Part shown: piece by piece, positions 24,850 to 33,386 of the stretch
How positions within the stretch are numbered: position 1 is the first letter of the stretch
Layout: each line of letters starts with the position of its first letter
From: Emticicia fluvialis
GTDB lineage: Bacteria > Bacteroidota > Bacteroidia > Cytophagales > Spirosomataceae
DNA length: 64,000 bases
NCBI RefSeq assembly: GCF_024793945.1
Contig: NZ_JANUSD010000002.1
Span: forward strand, 124,001 to 188,000
Direction of reading: 5' to 3'
Translations under genes and position numbers: made by a program
The notes under the pieces: model-generated
Told to the model about the DNA's origin: nothing
The model's input: only the letters and a program-made list of their open reading frames with translations
The model's database searches: none

Positions 24850-25061
24850 TTATTCGCTCTTCAATACATTAACAGGGTTACTCTGTGCGGCTTTCATGGT
24901 TTGCGAGCCTATCATCATTATCGCAATAAGCAATACAGCCAGCAAACCAATAAACAATTCGGTAAATTCATTTTATCTGGCGTTTATATTTTTTTGTTAA
25001 TGTTTATAGCACAACCGGATTGCCTGAACAGGTAGTTTAAACGCTTCAAAATAATTTTCAT
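24850..25061 (-). pseudogene. remnant of an FtsX/MacB-type ABC transporter permease gene
   Basis: On the minus strand, 24972 down to 24850 encodes about 40 residues ending in a stop: a transmembrane stretch (FIGLLAVLLIAIMMIGSQ) then TMKAAQSNPVNVLKSE. This is the standard C-terminus of Bacteroidota FtsX-like permeases. An in-frame stop stands directly before it. Just upstream, in another frame (25061 to 24984), a short stretch reads MKIILKRLNYLFRQSGCAINI, which weakly resembles the N-terminus of the same permeases. The middle (about 2 kb) would be missing. The C-terminal match is good; the N-terminal one is tentative. Confidence 0.6.
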
Positions 25062-25209
25062 AATTTCCACAGCGTTCTGAAATATTTTGTCGTCTTCCAT
25101 TTTAGAGACTCTCTACACCCAGGCATTGGTTAAATTGAGATATTTGCCTGCCAAGAATGAAGGTCAGATATCGAAAAAGCTATTCATTATTAATTTAAAC
25201 GTTTTGCTT

Positions 25210-25512
25210 ATGAGGTATGTAAGGAAAATAACTCCTGAACAGGTAAAGCATCTGCGCGAAGTTTCAAGGCATAGTAGAAACTACCGTGAGCGCGAACGAG
25301 CCAAAGCAATACTTTTAAGTTTTAAAGGATACAATGTAACTACCTTGTCTGACATCTTTGAGGTAAGCAGGGCAACGATAACCAATTGGTTAGATGCCTG
25401 GGAAGAACGAGGTATTCATGCACTGAAAGACTTGCCAAAACAATCACATAATGTTCCTTTGGTTGAAGTAAACAATAGTGGGCTGGGAGCCAAGGAGCTT
25501 GTTTATCAATAA
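25210..25512 (+). pseudogene. IS630-type transposase fragment (N-terminal helix-turn-helix only)
   Basis: A 100-residue reading frame (start ATG 25210, MRYVRKITPEQ) contains the winged helix-turn-helix of IS630-family transposases: RNYRERERAKAILLSFKGYNVTTLSDIF followed by ATITNWLDAWEERGIHALKDLP. The DDE catalytic part (normally another 200 residues) is absent; the frame ends in an unrelated tail, ELVYQ. No terminal inverted repeats or second open frame were found, so it is a remnant and not a mobile element. It could instead be a stand-alone HTH protein of the same family. It lies in a decayed patch with the permease relic. Confidence 0.6.
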
Positions 25513-25550
25513 CGAAAACTTTTTGAAACAAATCTACTTCTATTTTTATG

Positions 25551-25584
25551 AAAGTTTGTCTCTTCTGGGGGCAAACTTTTTTTG
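25551..25584 (+). terminator. short terminator downstream of the HTH fragment
   Basis: An 8-bp stem (25551-25558 with 25572-25579, AAAGTTTG/CAAACTTT) is followed by TTTTG. It isolates the methylmalonyl-CoA mutase gene. Confidence 0.65.
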
Positions 25585-25690
25585 TTTCCGGCCAGAGTAA
25601 AATTGAGAAATTGGATTGGTTTGTGTATAAAAAAAGAAGATATTTACCTGTGAATTGTATCACGATTTTGTAAATCGTTAGAGATAAACT

Positions 25691-27838
25691 ATGAAGCCGG
25701 ATTTTTCGAACATAAAGCTTTTTGAAAAAAAAGAAGAAGTAAAGGATGCTAAAACCGATGAGGCGGCGCCTGTTTTCAAAACAGCAGAAGGGATTCCCAT
25801 AAAGCCTCTTATTACGGCTAAAGATATTGCTCAGGCAGAACACCTGCGTTTTTCTGCAGGTTTACCCCCTTATTTAAGAGGGCCTTACAGCACTATGTAT
25901 GTTATGCAACCCTGGACAATCCGTCAGTATGCCGGTTTTTCAACGGCTGAAGAATCGAACGCGTTTTATCGCAGAAATCTGGCCGCCGGGCAAAAAGGGC
26001 TCTCGGTTGCATTTGACCTGGCAACCCATCGCGGTTACGATTCTGACCACCCTCGTGTGGTAGGAGACGTAGGCAAAGCCGGTGTAGCCATAGACTCTGT
26101 TGAAGATATGAAGATTCTCTTCGATCAGATTCCGCTTAACGAAATGTCAGTATCTATGACCATGAACGGCGCAGTGCTGCCAATTATGGCCTTTTATATT
26201 GTAGCAGCTGAAGAACAAGGCGTAGCACCTGCACAACTTTCAGGAACCATCCAGAACGACATTCTGAAAGAATTCATGGTGCGTAATACCTACATATATC
26301 CACCAGAATTTTCAATGCGCATAGTAGGAGATATTTTCTCTTATACCTCCCGGCTTATGCCCAGGTTTAATTCAATCTCTATATCGGGCTATCATATTCA
26401 TGAGGCGGGGGCTCCGGCGCATCTGGAGCTGGCCTATACCCTTGCTGATGGGCTGGAGTATATCAGAACCGGAATAGCAGCCGGTATGGATATTGATGAT
26501 TTTGCCCCCAGGCTTTCGTTCTTCTGGGGTATAGGCATGAACCATTTTATGGAAATTGCCAAAATGAGAGCAGGGCGATTGCTGTGGGCTAAAATTGTGA
26601 AACAGTTTAATCCTAAAAATGCTAAATCGCTGGCTTTAAGAACGCATTGCCAGACCTCGGGCTGGTCGCTTACCGAACAAGACCCATACAATAATGTAGC
26701 CCGAACCACAATTGAGGCAATGGCTGCTGCCTTAGGGCACACGCAATCATTACATACCAATTCGCTGGATGAGGCCATTGCCTTGCCTACCGATTTTTCG
26801 GCACGCATTGCCCGGAATACGCAATTGTTTATTCAGCATGAAACCGAGATTTGCCGCGTGGTTGACCCCTGGGGCGGCTCCTATTATGTAGAGTATCTAA
26901 CCAAAGAACTGGTAGAAAAAGCCTGGGCATTAATAGAAGAAGTTGAGCAGCTGGGTGGCATGACCAAAGCCATTGAAACGGGCTTGCCTAAAATGCGTAT
27001 TGAAGAAGCTGCCGCACGTAAACAGGCGCGAATTGACTCAGCGAAAGATATAATAGTTGGGGTGAATAAGTATAAGACTACCACCGAAACAAAAATTGAG
27101 CTGCTTGAGGTTGATAATCAGGATGTACGCAGAAAGCAGATTGAAAGGCTTGAAAAAATTAAAGCCGAGCGAAACAATGAAGAAGTTGAGCGAATTTTAA
27201 ACAAAATAACTGAGGTAACAGCGCATGCCAGCGGCTCATTTGATGATAATCTGCTGGCAATTGCCGTTGAAGCTGCGCGTAGGCGGGCTACCCTTGGAGA
27301 GATATCTTATGCTATGGAAAAGATTGCAGGGCGCCACAAGGCAACCATCCGCTCTATTTCAGGTGTGTATCAGTCTGAGGTTTCAGACGATGAAAACTTC
27401 AGGATTGCTAAAGAAATGGCAGATAAATTTGCTGAATTAGAAGGCAGAAGGCCACGAATTATGGTTGCCAAAATGGGTCAGGACGGCCACGACCGCGGCG
27501 CCAAAGTAATTGCCACCAGTTTTGCTGATTTAGGTTTTGATGTAGACATCGGGCCGCTTTTTCAGACCCCCGAAGAAACGGCCAGGCAGGCAGTTGAAAA
27601 TGATGTACACATTGTAGGTGCATCAAGCCTGGCAGCAGGTCATAAAACCCTGGTGCCACAGTTAATTGAAGAGCTGAAAAAGCTGGGCCGTGGAGACATC
27701 ATGGTTATTGCAGGTGGAGTAATTCCTCCGCAGGACTACCAGTTTCTGTACGATGCCGGCGTAAAAGGTGTATTTGGCCCGGGTACGGTAATTTCAATTG
27801 CCGCACAAAAGATATTGAAAGAGTTGATGGGGGAGTAG
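25691..27838 (+). CDS. scpA: methylmalonyl-CoA mutase, large (catalytic) subunit
   Basis: An adenosylcobalamin enzyme that interconverts methylmalonyl-CoA and succinyl-CoA, 715 residues. The substrate TIM barrel occupies about 50-440 (YAGFSTAEESNAFYRRNL, SVAFDLATHRGYDSDHPRV), and the B12 domain about 580-710. The cobalt-ligating His600 is in GQDGHDRGAK. Length fits the catalytic alpha subunit (E. coli ScpA 714). The small subunit gene (mutA), often adjacent in Bacteroidota, is not beside it; a transposase fragment and a permease relic occupy the upstream side. No cobalamin riboswitch was seen in the 178-bp leader region. Confidence 0.95.
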   Translation: MKPDFSNIKLFEKKEEVKDAKTDEAAPVFKTAEGIPIKPLITAKDIAQAEHLRFSAGLPPYLRGPYSTMYVMQPWTIRQYAGFSTAEESNAFYRRNLAAGQKGLSVAFDLATHRGYDSDHPRVVGDVGKAGVAIDSVEDMKILFDQIPLNEMSVSMTMNGAVLPIMAFYIVAAEEQGVAPAQLSGTIQNDILKEFMVRNTYIYPPEFSMRIVGDIFSYTSRLMPRFNSISISGYHIHEAGAPAHLELAYTLADGLEYIRTGIAAGMDIDDFAPRLSFFWGIGMNHFMEIAKMRAGRLLWAKIVKQFNPKNAKSLALRTHCQTSGWSLTEQDPYNNVARTTIEAMAAALGHTQSLHTNSLDEAIALPTDFSARIARNTQLFIQHETEICRVVDPWGGSYYVEYLTKELVEKAWALIEEVEQLGGMTKAIETGLPKMRIEEAAARKQARIDSAKDIIVGVNKYKTTTETKIELLEVDNQDVRRKQIERLEKIKAERNNEEVERILNKITEVTAHASGSFDDNLLAIAVEAARRRATLGEISYAMEKIAGRHKATIRSISGVYQSEVSDDENFRIAKEMADKFAELEGRRPRIMVAKMGQDGHDRGAKVIATSFADLGFDVDIGPLFQTPEETARQAVENDVHIVGASSLAAGHKTLVPQLIEELKKLGRGDIMVIAGGVIPPQDYQFLYDAGVKGVFGPGTVISIAAQKILKELMGE

Positions 27839-27873
27839 GAATTGCTTGAAATTAAAAAATAGAGAATTGAATA

Positions 27874-27881
27874 TACATTTG
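27874..27881 (+). promoter_or_regulatory. -7 box TACATTTG of the restriction endonuclease gene
   Basis: A perfect TAnnTTTG octamer 31 bp before the ATG gives the endonuclease its own promoter, with a leader of about 26 nt. No -33 element at the usual spacing was seen. Confidence 0.5.
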
Positions 27882-27912
27882 TAAAACCACCAAAGCATAA
27901 ATTGTTAAAAGA

Positions 27913-28677
27913 ATGAGTAATAAGTATCTAAGTTATATTACAGATGAACATTTTTTACAATGCATCTCAAATCTTCATAAATCGTATATAAAAGCAAAAA
28001 ATAACATAACCAAGAAAAGTTTTTATGCTAATAAAGTTGATACTATTAAACTTACTTTTGATTCCAGATTCAATGAAATTGACGAAGAAGACCTTATTCA
28101 GTCAGAGGTTTTGAGACAAATTGATAAATCTATAAATAATTCCATCGGAACATTTCATGAGCAAGTTTTAGGAGGCATTCAAGGTTTTGAAGTAGGTAAA
28201 TTAAGTGGATTTGATATTAAAGCTGTTGACAATACGCTGTTTGCGGATATCAAAAATAAACATAATACAATGAATAGTAGTTCGGCAGAGGCATTATTTC
28301 AAAAATTAGCACGTTACGCAGATTCTTTCAAAAAAGCAAAATGTTACTGGGTTCAAATTCTTGCTAAAGGAAGCTTTGATGAATTATGGACTGGTGAAAT
28401 AAATGGTAAAGAATATAGCCATAGCAGAGTGCGTAAAATTTCCGGAGATAAATTTTATGCACTATTAACGGGTAGAGATGATGCATTTTTTCAGCTGTAT
28501 CAAGCACTTCCATTAGCGATTAAAGATTTTCTGGACACTTTAGATAGGCAATCCGAAATAGCCAAAAATTCAGCAATAGAAGAAATTAAAATAGAAACGC
28601 TTTCATCGAAAAAGAGTATTTTAGACCAGATTACATTTGAAAATTACAGTTATTATTTGGGATTTAAAGAGGAGTAA
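27913..28677 (+). CDS. type II restriction endonuclease, Eco47II-like (predicted GGNCC specificity)
   Basis: A 254-residue endonuclease that resembles the Eco47II family, whose characterised members cleave GGNCC. Family-like segments are SEVLRQIDKSINNSIGTFHEQVLGGIQGFE at about 70-98. The likely PD-(D/E)xK active site is GFDIKAVDNTLFADIKNKH at about 100-118 (Asp, Asp-Ile-Lys). The gene is AT-rich compared with its neighbours, a sign of horizontal transfer. It converges with the methyltransferase gene, and the two overlap by 25 bp at their 3' ends. The specificity is inferred from memory of the family, not shown. Confidence 0.82.
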   Translation: MSNKYLSYITDEHFLQCISNLHKSYIKAKNNITKKSFYANKVDTIKLTFDSRFNEIDEEDLIQSEVLRQIDKSINNSIGTFHEQVLGGIQGFEVGKLSGFDIKAVDNTLFADIKNKHNTMNSSSAEALFQKLARYADSFKKAKCYWVQILAKGSFDELWTGEINGKEYSHSRVRKISGDKFYALLTGRDDAFFQLYQALPLAIKDFLDTLDRQSEIAKNSAIEEIKIETLSSKKSILDQITFENYSYYLGFKEE

Positions 28678-29891
28678 TGTTCATTTAAAAATTTAATAAT
28701 TGAGTAACCAACTTCTCTACCTAAGTTAACAGGAACAGCATTTCCGATTTGCTTATATTGTTGAGCCAAAGAACCTGAAAATTTCCAGTCATCTGGAAAT
28801 GTTTGAATACGCGCATATTCTCTAACTGTAAATGGACGAGTTTCATCTGGATGACACCTTTCTGTTTGTTTCTGTGCAGGGCTACATGTCAATGTTAAAC
28901 ATGGTTCATCCCAGCCAATTCTACGAGCCATCCCGGTTTTTCCTCCCCCGAGGTAAAAACTACCTCCCATGAATTCCTTTTGAATTTCTAACGGTAAATC
29001 TCGCCAATAACCTTTTTGAGGTACCATATCTAAGACTTTTATTTTACTTTTAGGATATCTTGCTCCCTCAGATTCAGGTACATTACTATTAAACAGTTCT
29101 CCTTTTTTTAAAGCATCTGTTAATGTGTAAATTTTTTTATATGGTTTTGGGTATTCATATTTAATATTTAAATCTTTACGAATACCTACTAGTATAAGTC
29201 GCTCTCTTTTTTGAGGTACTCTATAGTTAATTGCTTTTAAGACCTGCACGGGTACGACATTATACCCAATTTCGTCTAAAATAGATATCATTCCATTTAA
29301 AGTTCTACCTTTATCATGACTTAATAAGCCTCTTACGTTTTCTCCTATGCATAATAATGGGTTAACTTCGTTAACTACTCTTGCAAATTCATAAAACAAT
29401 GTTCCTCTTGCATCAGAGAGTCCAAGTTTTTTTCCTGCATAACTAAATGCTTGGCACGGAAATCCACCTGTAACAATATCAATTTTATCTTTATACTCTG
29501 TAAAATCAAAAGATTTAATATCTCCTTCAAGAACTTTCCAGTTAGGTCTATTATATCTAAGCGTTTGGCAAGCCCATTTATCAATTTCATTTAAAGCTAC
29601 ACATTTTAAACCTGCTTTTTCTAATCCAACAGCTAACCCCCCTGCACCGGCAAAAAGTTCTAAAACGGTAAAGTCCTTTATTGGTTCAATATAATTCGTA
29701 GTCGATTCTTTTGAATCTTGCGGGATAAAATCAGAAAATAATGTCATTATGTCAGCCTTTCTATATGCACGATAATTACTAATTGGTTCACGAACAGCTG
29801 GCAACTTTCCTTCTCTATCCCATCGCCTTAATGTTTCTTTGGTTTTATTTAATAGTTTGGAGGCTTCAGATATTGTGTAATAATCTTCCAT
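28653..29891 (-). CDS. DNA (cytosine-5) methyltransferase with N-terminal MerR/excisionase-type HTH
   Basis: The modification enzyme of the system, 412 residues from ATG 29891. The N-terminal HTH (about 1-52; YYTISEASKLLNKTKETLRRWDREGKLP, then NYRAYRKADI) is of the MerR/excisionase type. The catalytic domain follows with motif I VLELFAGAGGLAVGL (about 76-90), motif IV GFPCQAFS with the catalytic Cys (about 145), motif VI ENVRGL, motif VIII QKRERLILVG and motif X QIGNAVPVNLGREV near the end. It should protect the sites of the Eco47II-like endonuclease. The fused HTH may let it bind its own promoter, where a palindrome lies, and so set its own level. It is AT-rich like its partner. Confidence 0.92.
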   Translation of the reverse strand: MEDYYTISEASKLLNKTKETLRRWDREGKLPAVREPISNYRAYRKADIMTLFSDFIPQDSKESTTNYIEPIKDFTVLELFAGAGGLAVGLEKAGLKCVALNEIDKWACQTLRYNRPNWKVLEGDIKSFDFTEYKDKIDIVTGGFPCQAFSYAGKKLGLSDARGTLFYEFARVVNEVNPLLCIGENVRGLLSHDKGRTLNGMISILDEIGYNVVPVQVLKAINYRVPQKRERLILVGIRKDLNIKYEYPKPYKKIYTLTDALKKGELFNSNVPESEGARYPKSKIKVLDMVPQKGYWRDLPLEIQKEFMGGSFYLGGGKTGMARRIGWDEPCLTLTCSPAQKQTERCHPDETRPFTVREYARIQTFPDDWKFSGSLAQQYKQIGNAVPVNLGREVGYSIIKFLNEHYSSLNPK

Positions 29892-29901
29892 AACCAACTT
29901 A

Positions 29902-29952
29902 TATAACGTTATACATGGTTACAAAACTAGGGATTAAAATAATAAAATCAAA
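29902..29952 (-). promoter_or_regulatory. promoter of the methyltransferase gene with internal palindrome
   Basis: Minus strand: -33 TTTG (29949-29952), a 19-bp spacer, and -7 TAGTTTTG (29922-29929), a full match to the Bacteroidota consensus. Transcription would start near 29915. The 12-bp palindrome TATAACGTTATA (29902-29913) lies just inside the transcript, 11 bp before the ATG, a good place for an autorepressing protein such as the methyltransferase's own HTH. Confidence 0.7.
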
Positions 29953-30008
29953 TTTAAAGAAATAATTTAATACTTAACCATGGAATTCATCATGAATACA
30001 ATTGAAAC

Positions 30009-31313
30009 TCACAAATTTCCACTAGCCTTCTTATATCTTACACTAGCTATCAGAAAGTTATAAATGCTCGAGAGATACTGGGTTTCGGCGTTTTGAAGTG
30101 CGTATTCGGTATTTTTAAGGTCTGAAAGCAATATGACGCCTTTTTCAAAACGAAACTTATCAGTTTCCAGAATCCTGTGTGCCAGGTCAATATTTTTACG
30201 GGCTTCTTCCAGATTCAATTTCGATTGCTGCAAGGTATTCCAGGTGCTTTTTGATTCATAACTGAAATCGTTTCTCAGCCGCTCGGCATTCAAAACATTT
30301 ATTTGCTGCCTTACCCTGAAGTCGTTAGCTGTTAATCTCGCCTGCCGACCGTCAAAAATAGGCACATTGGCTCTGATACCGATATAATTGGCCGGGAACC
30401 AGGTGTTTTTTTCAAACGGATTAAGGGTTTCAGATAATTGGAAATACGAGTAATTGCCATAAACCGAAACCGTCGGCCTGTTACGGGCCAGTTGCTTTTG
30501 TGCATTCAGTTCATTCAAATGCCTGCTCAATTGTTCTGCCTTTATTTCAGCCCGGTTTTCTATGTTCAATTGCCCCTGCACAACTTGTGAATAGCCAAAT
30601 ATGGCTTGCAGGTCTTCACCAGGCTCTACCGTTTCAGAAGTATTCAACTGGTATTGCAATGCTATCAGGCTAAGGTCAGAGTCTTGCTGATTCTTGGTTT
30701 GTGCCAATTGGGCGTTGCTGGCATCCAGTTCAAGTTTGTCCAGATCATTTTTCAGAATAGCTCCCTGATCAAAACGCGCTTTGCCTACTTCCAGATAACT
30801 TTTAGCTCTCTCTAAAGCCAAAACCGACAGATTTAGCCGCTCTTTTGCAAATACACAATTATAATAAGCTTCAGTAATAGCCTGTTTCAGATTCACCCTT
30901 AATTGCTCCAGATTATTCTTCTGTGCATCCAGTTGTGTATTATTCAGTTGAAGGTCAATTTTTCTGTTGGCATCATATACCTTCTGTTCTGCCTGCACCA
31001 GAAACGAGTTGTTAAAGGGTCGGCCTAGTCTTACCTCTGTCTGGGTTTCTGCAGAACCGGGCAGGGCAAAGGGTAAAATAGTAGTTTGTAACTGGGTATT
31101 CCAACGGATATCCGCATTACCGCTTATCTGTGGCAGCCATCTGGCTTTTATCTTTTCATTTTCAGTGCCGGCTATCTGAATATTCAGATTCTGAGCCTTT
31201 AGCTCCAGTCGGTTCGCTAACCCTTTCTGTACGGCTTCATTCAGGCTAATTTTTTGGGCAAGGGCGTTTCCTGTGGCAAAGCAGAATATAAAAGCGTAAA
31301 TAGTCGGTTTCAT
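30009..31313 (-). CDS. TolC-family outer-membrane efflux protein
   Basis: A 434-residue outer-membrane channel protein of the OMF family with a signal peptide (ends ALAQ at about 19) and two OEP repeats. Each repeat has long coiled-coil helices: EKIKARWLPQISGNADIRW with the first barrel strands, and later RNRPTVSVYGNYSYFQLSE, plus QSKLNLEEARKNIDLAHRIL in the second hairpin. It should form a trimeric duct for an efflux pump. No membrane-fusion protein or pump gene is beside it, so its inner-membrane partner is elsewhere. It is preceded by a minus-strand -7 box close to the ATG. Confidence 0.9.
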   Translation of the reverse strand: MKPTIYAFIFCFATGNALAQKISLNEAVQKGLANRLELKAQNLNIQIAGTENEKIKARWLPQISGNADIRWNTQLQTTILPFALPGSAETQTEVRLGRPFNNSFLVQAEQKVYDANRKIDLQLNNTQLDAQKNNLEQLRVNLKQAITEAYYNCVFAKERLNLSVLALERAKSYLEVGKARFDQGAILKNDLDKLELDASNAQLAQTKNQQDSDLSLIALQYQLNTSETVEPGEDLQAIFGYSQVVQGQLNIENRAEIKAEQLSRHLNELNAQKQLARNRPTVSVYGNYSYFQLSETLNPFEKNTWFPANYIGIRANVPIFDGRQARLTANDFRVRQQINVLNAERLRNDFSYESKSTWNTLQQSKLNLEEARKNIDLAHRILETDKFRFEKGVILLSDLKNTEYALQNAETQYLSSIYNFLIASVRYKKASGNL

Positions 31314-31609
31314 AGATTAATTTTTTTTCAAAAGTAAATACATATAAAAAAGCTGGCGTATTTATTTTGATAAGACGGAAAAAAAGTGGCATTAAACTTA
31401 TGTATGACAATATAATCAAAATAAACATAAAGGTTGCTGTTATTGATTTGTGTTGTTGTAAAATGTTCATTGATAGGTTCTTATCTCTCTTAACGAATCA
31501 TTAACAAATGGCTGATAAACTTTAAGCCTGTAATTCTCATCTAAGAATCAAATAACAAAAACAAAGATTCAATCATAAAACAAGAAGAATTAATAACCCG
31601 ATTTTTACT
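31314..31609. promoter_or_regulatory. divergent intergenic region with -7 box of the TolC-like gene
   Basis: The minus-strand octamer TACTTTTG at 31329-31336 fits the -7 consensus for the TolC-like gene, with a leader of only about 9 nt. The rest (to 31609) is AT-rich; no hairpin, RNA or further gene was seen. Confidence 0.4.
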
Positions 31610-32014
31610 ATGAGAAAGTTAATGTTTGTAGCAATGTTGGTGGCTGGAGCCATCTCTGCTAATGCGCAAAGAGGATATGACAGACCCGGCCGTTTTGATA
31701 ATGGTTATGACAGAATAGACAGCTACCAGCGTGAGGCCCGCCGCCAGATTGCTTTTGGTATTGAAAGCGGCAGAATTACCTCTAATGAAGCCAAACGTTT
31801 GCTGAGAGAGGCAGAAAGAATTGAAGTGAAAGAGAACAGATTTAAACGTGATGGAAGACTGGATGGCTTTGAACGCCGTGAATTAGCGCAGGACCTGGCC
31901 ATGCTGAACAACTGGATAGCTCGCGAGAAAAGAGACAGAGATCGTATAACCTATGATGAATATAGCCGTGGCTATGCAGGAGGCAGATACCACGACCGCT
32001 ATGGAAGATATTAG
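31610..32014 (+). CDS. small secreted, charge-rich protein of unknown function
   Basis: A 134-residue exported protein; the signal peptide ends ISANAQ (about 20). The mature chain is rich in Arg, Tyr, Asp and Glu. A helical core (about 38-105) has the pattern ITSNEAKRLLREAERIEVKENRFKRDGRLDG followed by FERRELAQDL. The stretch RDGRLDGFERREL recalls a single EF-hand-like loop but is not a clear match. The tail is Arg/Tyr/Gly-rich (YAGGRYHDRYGRY). It probably acts in the periplasm or envelope. Function is unknown. It stands alone and ends in a good terminator. Confidence 0.75.
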   Translation: MRKLMFVAMLVAGAISANAQRGYDRPGRFDNGYDRIDSYQREARRQIAFGIESGRITSNEAKRLLREAERIEVKENRFKRDGRLDGFERRELAQDLAMLNNWIAREKRDRDRITYDEYSRGYAGGRYHDRYGRY

Positions 32015-32051
32015 TAAATGAGTTTTATTAATAATGCTTTTTCGTAATAAC

Positions 32052-32087
32052 AGGGTGAGGCCTTTGGCCTTGCCCTTTGTTTTTTTG
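32052..32087 (+). terminator. terminator after the small secreted protein gene
   Basis: An 11-bp stem with two wobble pairs (32052-32062 with 32066-32076) and a tight loop is followed by TTG and a run of seven T. Confidence 0.82.
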
Positions 32088-32189
32088 GTTTTTGCCCGTT
32101 GATAAATTTATAGAAATAGTGCTCTTTTTTTTGTCAGACAATTGCCAGAGATATGTAACTTGCGAACCGATATTTTAAGTACAAATTGT

Positions 32190-33065
32190 ATGATAACCAT
32201 TCAGAACGAAATCTTAAGTGCTACCATCAATCCTAAAGGAGCTGAGTTGGTAAGTTTAATAGATAAACCTACAAATACCGAGTATATGTGGTCTGCCGAC
32301 CCTAAATACTGGGGTAAGTCGTCTCCTGTATTGTTTCCTGTTATCGGGTCATTAAAAGGCAATTCTTTTATTTATGATAACCAGGAATATGCGCTGCCAA
32401 GGCATGGCTTTGCGCGCGACAGGGTATTTGAAATTGAAAAACTATCAGAAAGCAGTGTGGTGTTTCTGTTGACTGAAGATGATTCTTCTTTACAGGTTTT
32501 TCCATTCACTTTTGAGCTGCGTTTGCATTATTCAGCAGAAGCCAATCAGTTAAAACTGAAGTATGAAGTAAAAAATACTGGCAATAGTGCTATGTTTTTT
32601 TCTATTGGGGGTCATCCGGCTTTTAAGGTACCTTTTGCAGAAGGTACTACCTACAATGATTATTTCTTAGAATTTAACAAGGTTGAAGATTTGAAAAAAT
32701 GGCCTTTGGATAAAGATGGGTTGATAGAATCAGAGCCGGAAACAATTGCGGACGATTCAGGTATCCTGCCATTAACCAAAGAGTTATTTTATCAGGATGC
32801 TCTTGTATTTAAACATTTACAGTCTGACTCCGTTACACTTAAATCAGCCAAAACTGCTTACAAGCTTAAATTCCATTTTGAAGGATTCCCTTTTCTGGGT
32901 ATCTGGGCAGCTAAAGATGCCGATTTCGTTTGTATTGAGCCCTGGTGTGGCATTGCAGACAGCGTTGCTCATAACCGGAATCTGGAAGAAAAAGAAGGAA
33001 TTAACGCACTGGCGCCAACAGAAACCTTTGAAAGAACCTGGAAGGTGGAGATTGGGAATGAGTGA
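32190..33065 (+). CDS. aldose 1-epimerase family protein
   Basis: A cytoplasmic beta-sandwich protein of the galactose mutarotase-like superfamily, 291 residues from the ATG at 32190 (MITIQNEIL); the frame upstream of it is not supported. Signatures are GAELVSLIDKPTNTEYMW at about 18-35, SSPVLFPVIGSLKGNSF, the PRHGFARDRVFE segment, FSIGGHPAFKVPF with the conserved His and, near the end, IEPWCGIADS. Members interconvert sugar anomers or act on hexose phosphates (YeaD-type). The substrate is not evident. Its TGA stop lies in the first unit of the octamer repeat array that follows. Confidence 0.88.
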   Translation: MITIQNEILSATINPKGAELVSLIDKPTNTEYMWSADPKYWGKSSPVLFPVIGSLKGNSFIYDNQEYALPRHGFARDRVFEIEKLSESSVVFLLTEDDSSLQVFPFTFELRLHYSAEANQLKLKYEVKNTGNSAMFFSIGGHPAFKVPFAEGTTYNDYFLEFNKVEDLKKWPLDKDGLIESEPETIADDSGILPLTKELFYQDALVFKHLQSDSVTLKSAKTAYKLKFHFEGFPFLGIWAAKDADFVCIEPWCGIADSVAHNRNLEEKEGINALAPTETFERTWKVEIGNE

Positions 33066-33189
33066 TTGAGTGAATTAGTGAGTTAGTGATTGAGTGAATT
33101 AGTGAGTTAGTGATTGAGTGAGTTAGTGATTGAGTGAATTAGTGAGTTAGTGAATTAGTGAATGAGTGATTGAGTGAATTAGTGAATGA
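33062..33189 (+). repeat. sixteen tandem octamers (GTGAnTnA) downstream of the epimerase gene
   Basis: The 128 bp consist of exactly 16 octamers drawn from four variants: GTGATTGA, GTGAATTA, GTGAGTTA and GTGAATGA. Many are arranged as a 24-bp higher-order unit (TTGA-, ATTA-, GTTA-type octamers in that order). The first octamer contains the epimerase stop codon. Codons TGA and TAG occur throughout, so the array is not coding. Confidence 0.88.
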
Positions 33190-33285
33190 ATTATTGCTCT
33201 TACAATTAGAAATTAGAATAATTGAGTATCTGAGTTGCGCCTCTTGTTCGCTAACCAGCTCTTAGACCCAAAATATAACAACCAC

Positions 33286-33325
33286 TCAATCACTCATTCA
33301 CTAACTCACTCAATTGCTCATTCAC
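33286..33325 (-). repeat. five inverted octamers of the same family
   Basis: Five octamers in the opposite orientation (TCAATCAC, TCATTCAC, TAACTCAC, TCAATTGC, TCATTCAC) lie about 96 bp after the plus-strand array. A transcript crossing both could form a long imperfect hairpin, perhaps ending the epimerase transcript before the hydrolase promoter. Confidence 0.82.
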
Positions 33326-33348
33326 TAAATCCGTATACAATAAAATCC

Positions 33349-33356
33349 TATCTTTG
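33349..33356 (+). promoter_or_regulatory. -7 box TATCTTTG of the hydrolase gene
   Basis: A perfect TAnnTTTG octamer lies 30 bp before the ATG at 33387 and gives a leader of about 25 nt. No -33 box was clear. Confidence 0.5.
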
Positions 33357-33386
33357 CCGCCGGATAGATTAAATGATTACCATCAG

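Noticed and set aside
24817..25035. Plus-strand frame of 72 codons in the decayed patch
   Set aside because: The minus strand of the same DNA gives a clear FtsX-type C-terminus, so the plus-strand frame is a shadow.
25210..25512. Complete IS630 element
   Set aside because: The catalytic DDE part, a second frame and terminal inverted repeats are all missing.
25513..25690. Cobalamin riboswitch before the methylmalonyl-CoA mutase gene
   Set aside because: No B12-box-like sequence or long structured leader was found; only a short terminator and a 6-bp dyad near the start codon.
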